The position numbers and the translations under genes were made by a program. From contig NZ_SNZJ01000020.1 in assembly GCF_004363555.1 (NCBI RefSeq), positions 19,568 through 83,567 on the forward strand: a stretch of DNA of 64,000 bases. The letters are read 5' to 3'. The notes below the pieces were generated by a model. It did not search any database, was not told the origin of the DNA, and saw nothing but the letters and a program-made list of their open reading frames with translations. Positions 36,601-47,030 of the stretch are shown here, in pieces; the first letter of the stretch is position 1; each line of letters starts with the position of its first letter. This stretch comes from Halomonas ventosae. GTDB taxonomy: Bacteria > Pseudomonadota > Gammaproteobacteria > Pseudomonadales > Halomonadaceae.

Positions 36601-37680
36601 ATGCGCAGGCAGTGGTGGGTGGTGGCCGCAGTGGCGGCAGTGGGATTATGGTTCCTGGTCAGTATCGAGCCGGTGCTGATGCCCTTCTTCGTCAGCATGA
36701 TCCTGGCCTATCTGGGCGACCCCCTGGCCGACCGCCTCGAGGCGCACGGTCTCTCACGGCGCCTGGCCGTCTCGCTGGTCTTCCTGCTGCTTTCGCTTGC
36801 CATCGTGCTCACCCTGCTGCTGGTGGTGCCGATACTGGGCCGGCAGCTCGGCCAGCTGATCGAGTCGCTGCCGGCGGTGCTCAACTGGATCCAGCAGACC
36901 GTGGTGCCGCGCATCCAGTCGCTCACCGGCCTGGATCTCTCCACCGACATCGACCAGATGCGCCAGGCGGTCGTTGACAACTGGAAGGAGACCGGGACCT
37001 TCGCCGCTAGCCTGCTGGCTCAGGCCTCGCGCTCCGGTCTGGCGCTTGTCGCCTGGATCGGCAACCTGGCGTTGATCCCCGTCGTCACCTTCTACCTGCT
37101 GCTGGACTGGGACATCCTGGTCGCCAAGCTGCGCGGCTCGCTGCCGCGCAGCTGGGAGCCCGCCGCGGTGCGACTCGCCGGGGAGTGCGACGAGGTGCTG
37201 TCCTCCTTCCTGCGTGGCCAGCTGATCGTCATGCTCTGCCTGGGGGTGATCTACGCGGTGGGGCTGACCTTGCTCGGCGTGCGCTTCGGCCTGCTGATCG
37301 GCATGCTCGCGGGCCTGGCCAGCATCGTGCCTTACCTCGGGGTGATCGTGGGCATTTCCGTGGCCGGCGTGGTGGCGTTCTTCCAGTTCGGCGACTGGTT
37401 GATCCTGCTCGGCGTCGCGGCGGTGTTCGGTTTCGGCCAGCTGGTCGAGAGCGTGATCCTCCAGCCCAAGCTGCTCGGCGACAAGATCGGCCTGCATCCG
37501 GTGGCGGTGATCTTCGCCGTGCTGGCCGGTGGGCAGCTGTTCGGCTTCACCGGCGTGCTGCTGGCTCTGCCGGTGGCTGCCGTGGTGATGGTGGTGTTGC
37601 GTTATCTCCACGAGCACTATAAAAACAGCACTCTATATGACGCCGGACGTCAACGTACCCAGGACGAGGAGTCGCCATGA
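36601..37680 (+). CDS. AI-2E family transporter (PerM/YhhT-like)
   Basis: 359 residues, eight predicted helices. Family motifs: VLMPFFVSMILAYLGDPLAD, FLRGQLIVMLCLGVIYAVGL and FGFGQLVESVILQPKLLGDKIGLHPVAVIFAVLAGG. Members export varied solutes, including autoinducer-2 in one case, or act as Na+/H+ antiporters in halophiles. No specific substrate can be read from the sequence. The stop overlaps the hda start by 4 bp, an arrangement common next to hda in gammaproteobacteria. Confidence 0.9.
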   Translation: MRRQWWVVAAVAAVGLWFLVSIEPVLMPFFVSMILAYLGDPLADRLEAHGLSRRLAVSLVFLLLSLAIVLTLLLVVPILGRQLGQLIESLPAVLNWIQQTVVPRIQSLTGLDLSTDIDQMRQAVVDNWKETGTFAASLLAQASRSGLALVAWIGNLALIPVVTFYLLLDWDILVAKLRGSLPRSWEPAAVRLAGECDEVLSSFLRGQLIVMLCLGVIYAVGLTLLGVRFGLLIGMLAGLASIVPYLGVIVGISVAGVVAFFQFGDWLILLGVAAVFGFGQLVESVILQPKLLGDKIGLHPVAVIFAVLAGGQLFGFTGVLLALPVAAVVMVVLRYLHEHYKNSTLYDAGRQRTQDEESP

Positions 37681-38378
37681 GTCGAGCACCCGCGCAGTTG
37701 CCGCTGGGCGTGGGGCTGCGCGACGACGCCACCTTCGCCAACTTCCACCCCGGGCCCAATGCGACCCTGGTCGACCGGCTCGTGCACCAGCTCGACGACG
37801 GCGGCGAGCCCTTCCTCTATGTCTGGGGGGCTTCCGGCACCGGGCGCAGCCACTTGCTGCAGGCCGCCTGCCATGCGGCCTCCGACCGGGATCGCCGGGC
37901 GCTCTACCTGCCCCTGGCGGAGCTTGGCCATTTCCCGCCGCTGATGCTCGAGGAGATCGAGCGCCTCGACCTGGTGGCGATCGATGACCTCGAGCGCGTG
38001 GTGGGGCGCAAGCGCTGGGAGGAGGCGCTGTTCCACGCCTTCAACCGCCTGCGGGATGCCGGCAAGCGCCTGGTGATCGCCGCCGAGGCGCCGCCACGCC
38101 AGTTGCCGGTCAAGCTCCCCGACCTGTCCTCGCGGCTCACCTGGGGCATGACCTTCCACCTGCAGGGGCTCGATGATGCCGGGCGCCTGGCGGCGCTGCA
38201 GCTGCGGGCGCGGGGGCGTGGCATGCAGTTGCCGGACGAGGTGGCCCGCTACATCCTGCATCGCGGACCGCGCCGCCTGGATGCGCTCTTCGAGACCCTG
38301 GAGGCCCTGGATCGCGCCTCGCTTTCCGCCCAGCGCAAGCTGACCATTCCCTTCGTCAAGCAGGCGCTGGGCTGGTGA
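37677..38378 (+). CDS. hda: DnaA regulatory inactivator Hda
   Basis: 233 residues, a DnaA-like AAA+ protein that binds the loaded sliding clamp and triggers DnaA-ATP hydrolysis. Clamp-binding motif near the N-terminus (QLPLGVGLRDDATFANF), P-loop WGASGTGRSHLLQAA with Arg in place of the usual Lys as in other Hda proteins, Walker B LVAIDDLERV, and the Arg-finger region LSSRLTWGM. Co-translated with the upstream permease gene. Confidence 0.94.
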   Translation: MSRAPAQLPLGVGLRDDATFANFHPGPNATLVDRLVHQLDDGGEPFLYVWGASGTGRSHLLQAACHAASDRDRRALYLPLAELGHFPPLMLEEIERLDLVAIDDLERVVGRKRWEEALFHAFNRLRDAGKRLVIAAEAPPRQLPVKLPDLSSRLTWGMTFHLQGLDDAGRLAALQLRARGRGMQLPDEVARYILHRGPRRLDALFETLEALDRASLSAQRKLTIPFVKQALGW

Positions 38379-38456
38379 CGGGTGCCGGGAGGGCGACATT
38401 CGCTCTTCGATATGCCGCCAAGGGTTCTCCAGTCGCCGAGATGAGTGGCGCTTGCC

Positions 38457-39335
38457 CTAGCCCGCCCCCTGGCAAAGCTGCTCGGCCGTGAAGCGGTAGG
38501 AGTAGAGGACGTCCTTCTGCAGGAAGCCGTAGCGCGTCAGCGTCTGCTGCCACTCCCCGTTGCGTTTCTCTTCCTTCAATTCCTCGTTCACCGCGTCCCT
38601 CAGGTCCCCGGCATCCAGGGGGAAGGCGAAGCCGCCGAAATAGCGCACCTCGCGACCCTCGATCACCGGGTCGGTGAAGTTGAACTCGGCCTCCACCTGC
38701 GGGCTCGCCTGCTCCAGGGACGCGACCGTCATGCCGGTGGCAGCGAAGGCATCGGCCTGACCGCGGATGATGGCGTCGACGGCCTCCGGGAGGCGTTCCA
38801 CGGTGACGATCCGCGCCGGATCGACCCCCAGGGCCTCGAACATCTCTTGGGTGACCGTGCCCTCCTGGACCGCGACGCGAATGGTGTCCGGGCGTCTGAC
38901 GAAGTCTTCGTAGGCCCGTATGCGGTTGGGGTTGGAGGCCAGCACCAATAGTCCCTCGCCATAGGAGGTGTTGGGGTCCGAGAAGAGCACACGGGTGCAG
39001 CGTTTGGGCAGGATGGCCATCTCCGCCGCGGCCATGTCGAAGCGACCGACTTCGAGCCCCGGGATGAGGTTCTTGAATTCCGTCTCCACCCATTCGATCT
39101 CCTCGATGCCGAGATCCTCCAGAATGCGCTGAGCGACCTCCGGGCCGACCCCCAGCGCCTTACCCTCCTCGTTCAGGTAGCCATAGGGCTTCTCGTTGGC
39201 CACGGCGATGCGGATCACGCCGCGCTGCTGGATCTCCTCGAGGGTATCGGCCTGCAGTCCGGGAATGACGAGCAGGGTGGCGAGGGTGCCGGCCATCAGG
39301 GACGAGCTACCCAGGGAACGTGAGTTTGGTTTCAT
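38457..39335 (-). CDS. Orphan EhuB-like (ectoine-type) amino-acid ABC binding protein
   Basis: 292 residues. Signal peptide (LMAGTLATLLVIPGLQA), then a type 2 periplasmic domain: IRIAVANEKPYGYLNEEGKA, EFKNLIPGLEVGRFDMAAAEMAILPKRC, VAVQEGTVTQEMFEALGV. The ANExPYGY and GRFD-AA-M-xPKRC pattern is that of EhuB ectoine/hydroxyectoine binding proteins. No ehuC, ehuD or ehuA adjoins it, so it must share a permease encoded elsewhere or act as a sensor. Specificity for ectoine is inferred. It starts next to the 300-bp gene-free stretch 39336-39635. Confidence 0.8.
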   Translation of the reverse strand: MKPNSRSLGSSSLMAGTLATLLVIPGLQADTLEEIQQRGVIRIAVANEKPYGYLNEEGKALGVGPEVAQRILEDLGIEEIEWVETEFKNLIPGLEVGRFDMAAAEMAILPKRCTRVLFSDPNTSYGEGLLVLASNPNRIRAYEDFVRRPDTIRVAVQEGTVTQEMFEALGVDPARIVTVERLPEAVDAIIRGQADAFAATGMTVASLEQASPQVEAEFNFTDPVIEGREVRYFGGFAFPLDAGDLRDAVNEELKEEKRNGEWQQTLTRYGFLQKDVLYSYRFTAEQLCQGAG

Positions 39336-39635
39336 TGTTGTCAGCTCCGCGTTGCGTCGTTCCGACAGGCGGCGCTTCAGGGATCACCCGGGTATCGGCC
39401 ATGGCGTCGAAGCCGCCGGGTCAGAGCGATGTGTGTTGGGCCATGATCCCTGGCGTCGGTGCCTCGACACTTCCTGGCCTCAGCTCCACCATTTCTTGAT
39501 GGCGGCTCATTCAGCGTAGAAGTGACGTTGAAAGAGCGCGGAGAGCCGACGGCCTCTGTCGCAGATCTCGGACAACGTTTGTCGGCGATGTCTTACAGGT
39601 GGCGGACAGGACTCATGACGCCAATATCAGGAATC
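39336..39635. other. Gene-free stretch upstream of the EhuB-like gene
   Basis: 300 bp without a supported gene. It should hold the promoter of the ehuB-like gene. One perfect inverted repeat, GACAA-CGT-TTGTC (39571-39583), is a possible operator. No terminator or repeat element was found. Confidence 0.5.
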
Positions 39636-40181
39636 TCATCTGCTTAGCTCGACACTGCGCGACTGGCCGTTGCCCAGGCTGACCTGGCGGATGACCACCC
39701 GGGTCTCGCCGGTGGATGGGTCCTGTCCGCTGCCCGAGACATAGAACTCGCCGGCAGGCAGGCCATCGAGGCGGAAGTAGCCATTGGCGTCGGTGCGGGT
39801 GGTGTGGGTGTATGCGCGGGCCCTTGGGTCGGCAGGCTCCACGGCGCGGCCCGCCAGGGCCTGCTCCGCGGCCTCGGCGGAGTAGGTGGTCACCGGGGCC
39901 GCCGAGACGGGGCGATTGGCCACCGGGCGGCCACCCAGCAGCAGGCGTCCGCTGATCACCGCACTACCGCTCTTCTCCAGGGCGGCATACTCCTCGGCGG
40001 GGAAGGCGACCTGGCGGGCAACCCGGCCGGTGGTATCAGGGCGTTCGGTCTCTCGCGGCGCCTCCATGCCGCGCTCGATCACCTCGACGCGCTCGCGCTC
40101 CCCGGCGGGATAGCGCGGCTCGATGACCTGGCAGCCAGCCAGCGAAAGCCCCAGCAGGGCGGGAAGGATCCAACGTGTCAT
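39636..40181 (-). CDS. Lipoprotein with carboxypeptidase-regulatory-like domain
   Basis: 181 residues. Lipobox LSLAGC (Cys near residue 17), an Arg/Glu-rich linker, then a beta-sandwich of the carboxypeptidase regulatory type: AVISGRLLLGGRPVANRPVS, TTRTDANGYFRLDGLPAGEFYVSG. Probably an outer-membrane-attached structural or binding protein; function unknown. The start at 40181 (MTRWILP) directly precedes the signal; an upstream ATG at 40277 is inside the phasin terminator region. Confidence 0.8.
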   Translation of the reverse strand: MTRWILPALLGLSLAGCQVIEPRYPAGERERVEVIERGMEAPRETERPDTTGRVARQVAFPAEEYAALEKSGSAVISGRLLLGGRPVANRPVSAAPVTTYSAEAAEQALAGRAVEPADPRARAYTHTTRTDANGYFRLDGLPAGEFYVSGSGQDPSTGETRVVIRQVSLGNGQSRSVELSR

Positions 40182-40232
40182 GTTCACTCTCCCGGAGGGT
40201 GGATGAGGCCCCGTGCCCGGTGAGCATAACGC

Positions 40233-40263
40233 AAAAGGGCCGCCGATCATCGATCGGCGGCCC
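40233..40263 (-). terminator. Intrinsic terminator of the phasin gene
   Basis: Perfect 12-bp stem GGGCCGCCGATC / GATCGGCGGCCC with an ATC loop; read on the minus strand it is followed by TTTTGC. A second 9-bp hairpin (40281-40301) lies between it and the phasin stop codon. Confidence 0.85.
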
Positions 40264-40308
40264 TCCTGTACGATCAAGCAGGCGCCGGCAGGGCCGGCGC
40301 CGTCAGGC

Positions 40309-40677
40309 TTACTTGGCTGCCTTGGTGGCAGTCTCGGTGGCCTGCTTGACGTTGTCTTCGGTCAGCTTCTGGCTCTGCTGGACGAAGTCCTGCTGCAGGG
40401 AGACGACCTTCTCGGCGTCGCCCTTCAGGCGCTCGGTCAGGTCCTTGGCGACCTTCTGCTGGCCTTCCATGTAGGTGCGCAGGCCTTCGGCATCCTTCAC
40501 GTTCATCAGGCTGCGCAGTTGCGCCAGGCCGGTGTCGGTGTAGGCCTTGCCGGCGTCCAGCTGGGCGTTGACCAGCTTCTCGGTGTAGTCCACGGACAGG
40601 GCAGCGTAGGCGCGTGCCGGGCCGAAGAACATGGATTCGAACTGTTCGGTGAACTGCTTGGTGTCGAAGTTTTGCAT
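40309..40677 (-). CDS. Phasin family protein (polyhydroxyalkanoate granule associated)
   Basis: 122 residues, all helical. Begins MQNFDTKQFTEQFESMFFGPARAYAAL and continues with amphipathic heptads (KLVNAQLDAGKAYTDTGLAQ, QQKVAKDLTERLKGDAEKV, QDFVQQSQKLTEDNVKQA). Phasins coat PHA granules; this compact form is common in Halomonas, a known PHA producer. PHA synthase is not in the window. Start preceded by GGGAGGGA. Two hairpins follow the gene. Confidence 0.88.
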   Translation of the reverse strand: MQNFDTKQFTEQFESMFFGPARAYAALSVDYTEKLVNAQLDAGKAYTDTGLAQLRSLMNVKDAEGLRTYMEGQQKVAKDLTERLKGDAEKVVSLQQDFVQQSQKLTEDNVKQATETATKAAK

Positions 40678-40882
40678 CGTGAGTCCCTCCCGGGGATTTC
40701 GGATCAATTCGAAGGCCGTGGCGGTCTGCCGATGCCTTCTGCGTCTCTGTTGCGATGCACAATAGCAGAGCGGTTTGTGCAGTGCAACATGCTTTTTTCG
40801 ATGGACGTCGTCTCTTGCAAGGGCGTCTATTGGACACCATGTTGAGGGAAGCATCATCCATCCCGAACAGCAGGAGCCGGAC

Positions 40883-42262
<1,380 letters not shown>

Positions 42263-42279
42263 CACTGACTCAGGCGCGC

Positions 42280-43344
42280 TCATTCCTGCTGGTCGCGCTC
42301 CTTGCCCTCCTCGATGGTCTCTCGGGCGTCGCGATGCTCTTCCCGGTCGGCCTCGGGTGTCTCGTGCTCGTCGGCGCGGGAAGGGCGGTAGCAGAGGGTG
42401 GCCAGCATCGGGAAGTGGTCCGAGCCGATGTGCGGCAGGCGCCGCATGGCCTTCAGGGTGAAGTGCTCGCTTACGAAGACATGGTCCAGGGGCCAGCGCA
42501 GCAGCGGATAGCTGGCGTGGAAGGTGCTGTACATGCCGCGCCCGCGTCGCGGGTCGAGCATGCCGCTCACCCGACAGAAGAGCCGGGTGGTGCGAGACCA
42601 GGCCACGTCGTTGAGGTCCCCGGCCACCAGGGTGGGCACCGGGTCCTCTTGGATCGCCTTGCCGACCAGCAGCAGCTCGGCATCCCGCCACAGCGACTCC
42701 TCGCTCTCGTTGGGCGCCGGCGGACGGGGATGCACGGCATGCAGGCGCACGACGTCGCCACGGGGCAGGGTGACGCCGGTATGGATCGAGGGAATATCGT
42801 CCTGGATCAGCCACTGGACCTCGGGGTCGACCAGCGGCCGCCGGGAATAGAGGTGCATGCCGTAGAGGTTGTCCAGCGGCACCCGCACCGCATGAGGCCA
42901 CGCCTCGTTCAGCGCCTTGTCGAGCTGCGCCTGCCACCAGGCATCGGATTCCAGGGTCAGGACCAGGTCGGGCCGGTGCTCGTGGATCAACCGGGTGAGC
43001 GTCTCGGCGTTGCGGTTGGGGGTGAGCACGTTGGCGATCAGCAGCGTGACGCAGCGGTTATCCTGTCCCGGTTCGGCGCGCTTGACCTGCACCGGCCAGA
43101 ACGGGGTCCAGGGCAGGATGCGTGCCAACTGCAGGGCGAGGGTGGCGAGGCTCGCCCCCAGTGCGATCCAGGACCAGGGTGGGCTGGCCAGCAGGGCAAG
43201 CAAGGCAGTCACCGCCGCCAGGGCGGCGAGCTGCAGGCGAGGAAACTCGCAGGCACGAATCCACCACCAGGTCAGCGGCGATCGCGCCACGAGCGTGACC
43301 GCCAGCAGCACGCTGGCAACCACCGCAAGCAGGATGGAAAACAC
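42280..43344 (-). CDS. Endonuclease/exonuclease/phosphatase (EEP) family membrane protein
   Basis: 354 residues. Two to three N-terminal helices (FSILLAVVASVLLAVTLVA, LAALAAVTALLALLASPPW), then an EEP domain: LLIANVLTPNRNAETL, DLVLTLESDAWWQ with the metal-binding Glu, LHAVHPRPPAPN, VAGDLNDVAWSRTTR (catalytic Asp and Asn) and the terminal SDHFPMLATL. An acidic, charged tail rich in EHRDARE follows. Similar to YafD-like exported EEP proteins; the phosphodiester substrate is unknown. Confidence 0.85.
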   Translation of the reverse strand: MFSILLAVVASVLLAVTLVARSPLTWWWIRACEFPRLQLAALAAVTALLALLASPPWSWIALGASLATLALQLARILPWTPFWPVQVKRAEPGQDNRCVTLLIANVLTPNRNAETLTRLIHEHRPDLVLTLESDAWWQAQLDKALNEAWPHAVRVPLDNLYGMHLYSRRPLVDPEVQWLIQDDIPSIHTGVTLPRGDVVRLHAVHPRPPAPNESEESLWRDAELLLVGKAIQEDPVPTLVAGDLNDVAWSRTTRLFCRVSGMLDPRRGRGMYSTFHASYPLLRWPLDHVFVSEHFTLKAMRRLPHIGSDHFPMLATLCYRPSRADEHETPEADREEHRDARETIEEGKERDQQE

Positions 43345-43403
43345 GACATGACCTCCCTGTGGTCTCGGTGACGTCCTGCTCTCAGCCTACGCCAGACGTC
43401 ACC

Positions 43404-43440
43404 GGTCGTGAATGTCGGGTCGTGAATGTCGGGTCGTGAA
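43404..43440. repeat. 14-bp tandem repeat after phnE
   Basis: GGTCGTGAATGTCG occurs twice in tandem (43404-43431) and is followed by a third partial copy. The array ends 4 bp before the phnE stop codon. Confidence 0.85.
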
Positions 43441-43443
43441 TTT

Positions 43444-44253
43444 CTAGAGCGCCTGGCGGCGCAGCAGGCCGGTGATCGCCTCGCCGATCAGCACCAGTAC
43501 GATGATGGCGATCAGGATGGTGGCGACCGTCTGCCAGGCGAAGGTGTCGATGGACCCCTGCAGGATCACGCCGATACCGCCGGCCCCGACCAGCCCCAGC
43601 ACCGTGGACTCGCGGATGTTGATGTCCCAGCGCAGGATGACGATGGCGAAGAAGGCCGGCATCACCTGGGGCACGACGGCATAGGCGATCACCTTCGCCT
43701 TGGAGGCACCGGTCGCCTCCATGGCCTCCACCGGGCGACGGTCGATCTCCTCGATGGCCTCGCCCATCAGCTTGCCGATGAAGCCCACCGAACGGAACAT
43801 GATGGCCAGTATCCCGGCCAGCACGCCTGGGCCGAAGATCGCCACGAACAGCAGCGCCCAGATGATGGTGTTCACCGAGCGGCTCGAGACCAGGATGAAG
43901 CGTCCCAGCCACAGGCAGGCGCGGTTGGGCGTGGTGTTCTGGGCGGCGATGTAGGAGACCGGCAGGGCGATAAAGATGGTCAGCATGGTGGCCAGCGTGG
44001 CGATATGCACGGTCTCGATCATGGCACTGACGATCTCGCCGAGGCGGCTCGGGTCCGGCGGCCACATGCGTGACCCCAGGCTCGAGATCTGGTTGGGGGC
44101 ATCCCATACCCAGGGCCAGAAGATGTCGATGTCGCGTACCGCCCAGACGACCAGCATCAGCGTCACCAGCATCACGCCGTAACGGATGAGCTGCTCCCGG
44201 GGGTTGTGGCGTCGCCAGATGCGATCGGCCAGCAGGTCGGCGTCCTCTACCAT
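43444..44253 (-). CDS. phnE: Phosphonate-type ABC transporter permease, second PhnE
   Basis: 269 residues with six helices. Family motifs: TMLTIFIALPVSYIAAQNTTPN, SVNTIIWALLFVAIFGPGVLAG and the EAA-like cytoplasmic loop EEIDRRPVEAMEATGASKAKV, then GLVGAGGIGVILQGSID. Forms a heterodimeric channel with the upstream PhnE-like protein. The start overlaps that gene by 7 bp. Last gene of phnDCEE. Confidence 0.93.
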   Translation of the reverse strand: MVEDADLLADRIWRRHNPREQLIRYGVMLVTLMLVVWAVRDIDIFWPWVWDAPNQISSLGSRMWPPDPSRLGEIVSAMIETVHIATLATMLTIFIALPVSYIAAQNTTPNRACLWLGRFILVSSRSVNTIIWALLFVAIFGPGVLAGILAIMFRSVGFIGKLMGEAIEEIDRRPVEAMEATGASKAKVIAYAVVPQVMPAFFAIVILRWDINIRESTVLGLVGAGGIGVILQGSIDTFAWQTVATILIAIIVLVLIGEAITGLLRRQAL

Positions 44254-45062
44254 ATCTTCTTCCTTACCCAGCCGCTCACGCCTTCGCTGAGCAGGATCAC
44301 CGCGATGATCACCAGCAGGATGGCGAAGGCGAAGTCATAGTCGTAGCGCCCGAAGGCGTTCATCAGGGTGCTGCCGATCCCTCCTGCGCCGACGATCCCC
44401 ACCACCGCGGAGGCGCGCAGGTTGCTGTCGAGCTGGTACATGGAGAGCCCCACCTGGCGCGGCAGGATCTGGGGAAAGACCGCATAGTAGAGCGTGGCCA
44501 GATAGCCGGCGCCCGTGGCACGCATGGCCTCGACCTGGCCCCAGTCGATCTCCTCGATCTCCTCGGCGAGCAGCTTGCCGACGAAGCCGATGGAGTAGAG
44601 GGTCAGGGTCAGGATACCGGCCAGGGGACCGAAGCCCACCGCGGCGACGAACAGGATGGCGACGATCACCGGATGGAAGCTGCGCGAGATGATGATCACC
44701 GCGCGTCCCAGCAGGTAGACGGGCAGCGGTGCGACGTTGCGCGCCGCCATCACCGCGAAGGGAATCGACAGCAGGACCCCGAGCAGGGTGGCGAGGATGG
44801 CGATCTGCAGGCTCTCTGTGAAGCCGGTCAGCAGCAGGTCGAAGCGCGAGAAGCTCGGCGGGAAGCCGCCGCCGAAGATCCGCGCGGCGCGTGGCAGCCC
44901 TTCGCTGATGCGCTCCCAGTTGAAGGGCAGGGTGCCAAGGGCCCAGACGAGATAGACGGCCACCACCGCCAGCACGCCATAGCGCAGGACGGGGTTGGCG
45001 ATGAAGGGGGGCTTGCGCCAGGTTCGGGGTGCCGTCCCCCCGCTGGCCTCAGGTCGAGTCAT
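44247..45062 (-). CDS. phnE: Phosphonate-type ABC transporter permease, first PhnE
   Basis: 271 residues. Membrane part with ATLLGVLLSIPFAVMAARNVAP, the EAA-type loop EEIEEIDWGQVEAMRATGAGYLATL and VGIVGAGGIGSTLMNAFGRYD. The start at 45062 (MTRPEAS) lies inside the 3' end of phnC (14-bp overlap), so the two are co-translated. About 30% longer N-terminus than its partner PhnE. Confidence 0.92.
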   Translation of the reverse strand: MTRPEASGGTAPRTWRKPPFIANPVLRYGVLAVVAVYLVWALGTLPFNWERISEGLPRAARIFGGGFPPSFSRFDLLLTGFTESLQIAILATLLGVLLSIPFAVMAARNVAPLPVYLLGRAVIIISRSFHPVIVAILFVAAVGFGPLAGILTLTLYSIGFVGKLLAEEIEEIDWGQVEAMRATGAGYLATLYYAVFPQILPRQVGLSMYQLDSNLRASAVVGIVGAGGIGSTLMNAFGRYDYDFAFAILLVIIAVILLSEGVSGWVRKKIW

Positions 45063-45864
45063 GGCGAACCTCCCGTTCACGCTTTCCGGGGCGACCCTGA
45101 GGGGTGATGGTCTCGTCCTCGGGCGACTCGATACCGCCGTAGATGGCGTCCAGTGCCTCCTTGTCGAAGTCGGCGGGGGCACCATCGAAGATCATGGTGC
45201 CGTGGCGCAGCCCGACGATGCGGTCGGTGTAGGTCCTGGCCTGGGCCACGTTGTGGATGTTGATCAGTACCGGCAGCGACAGCTCGCTGGCCAGGCTCTG
45301 CAGCAGCACCATGATCTGCTCGGAGGTGCGCGGGTCCAGCGACGCCGTGGGCTCGTCGGCCAGCAGGACTTCCGGTTCCTGCATCAAGGCGCGCACCACG
45401 CCGACCCGCTGGCGTTCGCCACCGGAGAGCTCGTCGGCGCGCTTGTTGGCATAGTGGGCGATGCCCACCCGCTCCATCAGCACGAAGGCGCGCTCGATAT
45501 CCGCCGCCGGATAGCGGCGGGTAATGGCCTGGAAGAGGCTGACGTAGCCGAGCCGGCCGGCCAGCACGTTCTCCATCACGGTGAGGCGGTCGATCAGGTT
45601 GAAGCCCTGGAAGACCATGCCGATCTTGCGTCGGGCGCGCCGCAGGTCACGGTTGCGGAGGTTGACGAGTTCGGTGCCGTTGAGCTTGATCGATCCCGAG
45701 GTGGGTTCCACGAGGCGGTTAATGCAACGCAGCATGGTGCTCTTGCCGGCGCCCGAGGCACCGACGATGGCCACCACGCTGTTGCCCTCCACGGCGAGAT
45801 CGAGCCCCTTGAGCACGGGCTCATCCTGGCCGTAGCGCTTGATCAGGTTGGATATCTCTAGCAT
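45049..45864 (-). CDS. phnC: Phosphonate-type ABC transporter ATP-binding protein
   Basis: 271 residues. Walker A GASGAGKSTMLRCINRL, PhnC-typical Q-loop IGMVFQGFNLIDRLTVMENVL, signature LSGGERQRVGVVRALMQ, Walker B VLLADEPTASLDP and H-loop NIHNVAQA. The start at 45864 (MLEISNLIKRYGQ) is the family start. Separated from phnD by 85 bp holding a long hairpin. Confidence 0.94.
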   Translation of the reverse strand: MLEISNLIKRYGQDEPVLKGLDLAVEGNSVVAIVGASGAGKSTMLRCINRLVEPTSGSIKLNGTELVNLRNRDLRRARRKIGMVFQGFNLIDRLTVMENVLAGRLGYVSLFQAITRRYPAADIERAFVLMERVGIAHYANKRADELSGGERQRVGVVRALMQEPEVLLADEPTASLDPRTSEQIMVLLQSLASELSLPVLINIHNVAQARTYTDRIVGLRHGTMIFDGAPADFDKEALDAIYGGIESPEDETITPQGRPGKREREVRHDST

Positions 45865-45897
45865 CGGCGGGTCCAGGCGGGGGATAGGGTCTACGAG

Positions 45898-45939
45898 ACA
45901 GCGACGCCGACCTTCCCGGGAAGGCCGGCGTCGTGCTGT
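45898..45939 (-). terminator. Intercistronic hairpin between phnD and phnC
   Basis: Long imperfect inverted repeat centred on CTTCCCGGGAAG with outer arms ACAGCGACGCCG and CGGCGTCGTGCTGT. Expected to protect or attenuate so that the binding protein is made in excess over the transporter. Confidence 0.6.
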
Positions 45940-45949
45940 CAGGCGTGGG

Positions 45950-46954
45950 TTACTGGAGGTTCTCGGGGGTGTACTCGACCCCGTTGGCGCTCTGGATGGT
46001 ACGGATGACCTTCCAGTTGTCCTTGTAGTTGATGGGGATGAACTTCTCGACCCCCTCGAACTCCTCCCCCAGCTCGGTGCCGGCGAACTCGAAGCTGAAG
46101 AAGGCCTCCTCGATCTTCTCGACCAGGTCCGGATGCAGGTTGTGGGCGTAGTTGTAGGAGGTGGTCGGGAAGCTGTCGGACTCGTAGATGATCTTGACAT
46201 CTTCCGGGTCGTAGAGGTCGCGCGCCGCCATGCGTTCGACAACCTCGGAGGCCACCGGGGCGGCATCATAGTCCTGGGCCACCACGCCGAGCATGGACTG
46301 GTCGTGGCTGCCCGAGTAGATCACCTCGTAGTCCTCGCCGGGGACGATGCCTTCTTCCGGGAACAGGGCCCGCGGTGCCTGGTTGCCGGAGTTGGAGGTG
46401 GGCGAGGTGTGGGCGACTCGCTTGCCCTTGAGGTCAGCCATCTCGTCGATACCGGAGTCGACGTGGGTATAGAGCTGGAGGGTGTAACCGAAACGTCCAT
46501 CATCCGAGCCCATCAGCGCGAAGGGCACGGCACCCGCCAGGTTGACGGCAAAGGGCGTCGGGCCGGTGGAGAAGCCGGCGATATGCAGGCGACCGCTGCG
46601 CATTGCCTCGACCTGGGCCGAGTTGGATTGCACGGCGAAGAAGCGCACGTCGCGGCCGGTCACGTCCTCGAGGTGGTCGATGAACGGCTGCCAGATGTCG
46701 GAATAGATCGCCGGATCCTCGACCGGTGTGTAGGCGAAGATCAGGGTATCGGGGTTCGCCCACTCGGATTCGTCGGCCGGGCGGTCGGCGACCATGTCGC
46801 CGTTCTCGTCGCAGTAGATGTCATCCAGGGCGCCACGCTCGCAGTCGTCCTGGGCCTGGACCTGGGTGGCGGCCAGCAGGGCCAGGGGTAGCAGCGAGGA
46901 GAGGGCCAGCGTGGCGAGCGGGTGCTTTCGAGACCGGAGGGTATGATTGGTCAT
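45950..46954 (-). CDS. phnD: Phosphate/phosphite/phosphonate-type ABC binding protein
   Basis: 334 residues. Signal peptide (ALSSLLPLALLAATQVQAQ), then the PhnD/PtxB fold: TLIFAYTPVEDPAIYSDIWQPFIDHL, IAGFSTGPTPFAVNLAG, LKGKRVAHTSPTSNSGNQAPRAL, GSHDQSMLGVVAQDYDAAPVAS. The TSPTSNSGN segment is the oxyanion-binding loop. Specificity among phosphonates, phosphite and related esters cannot be read. The start at 46954 (MTNHTLR) gives a normal signal peptide; 46999 would add 15 residues. Confidence 0.92.
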   Translation of the reverse strand: MTNHTLRSRKHPLATLALSSLLPLALLAATQVQAQDDCERGALDDIYCDENGDMVADRPADESEWANPDTLIFAYTPVEDPAIYSDIWQPFIDHLEDVTGRDVRFFAVQSNSAQVEAMRSGRLHIAGFSTGPTPFAVNLAGAVPFALMGSDDGRFGYTLQLYTHVDSGIDEMADLKGKRVAHTSPTSNSGNQAPRALFPEEGIVPGEDYEVIYSGSHDQSMLGVVAQDYDAAPVASEVVERMAARDLYDPEDVKIIYESDSFPTTSYNYAHNLHPDLVEKIEEAFFSFEFAGTELGEEFEGVEKFIPINYKDNWKVIRTIQSANGVEYTPENLQ

Positions 46955-47030
46955 GGCGTGCCTCGTGAGATTATTGTTGTGACGTTCGGATCTCGACATG
47001 TCGATGATCGATACCGAATAACCCTTTCCA

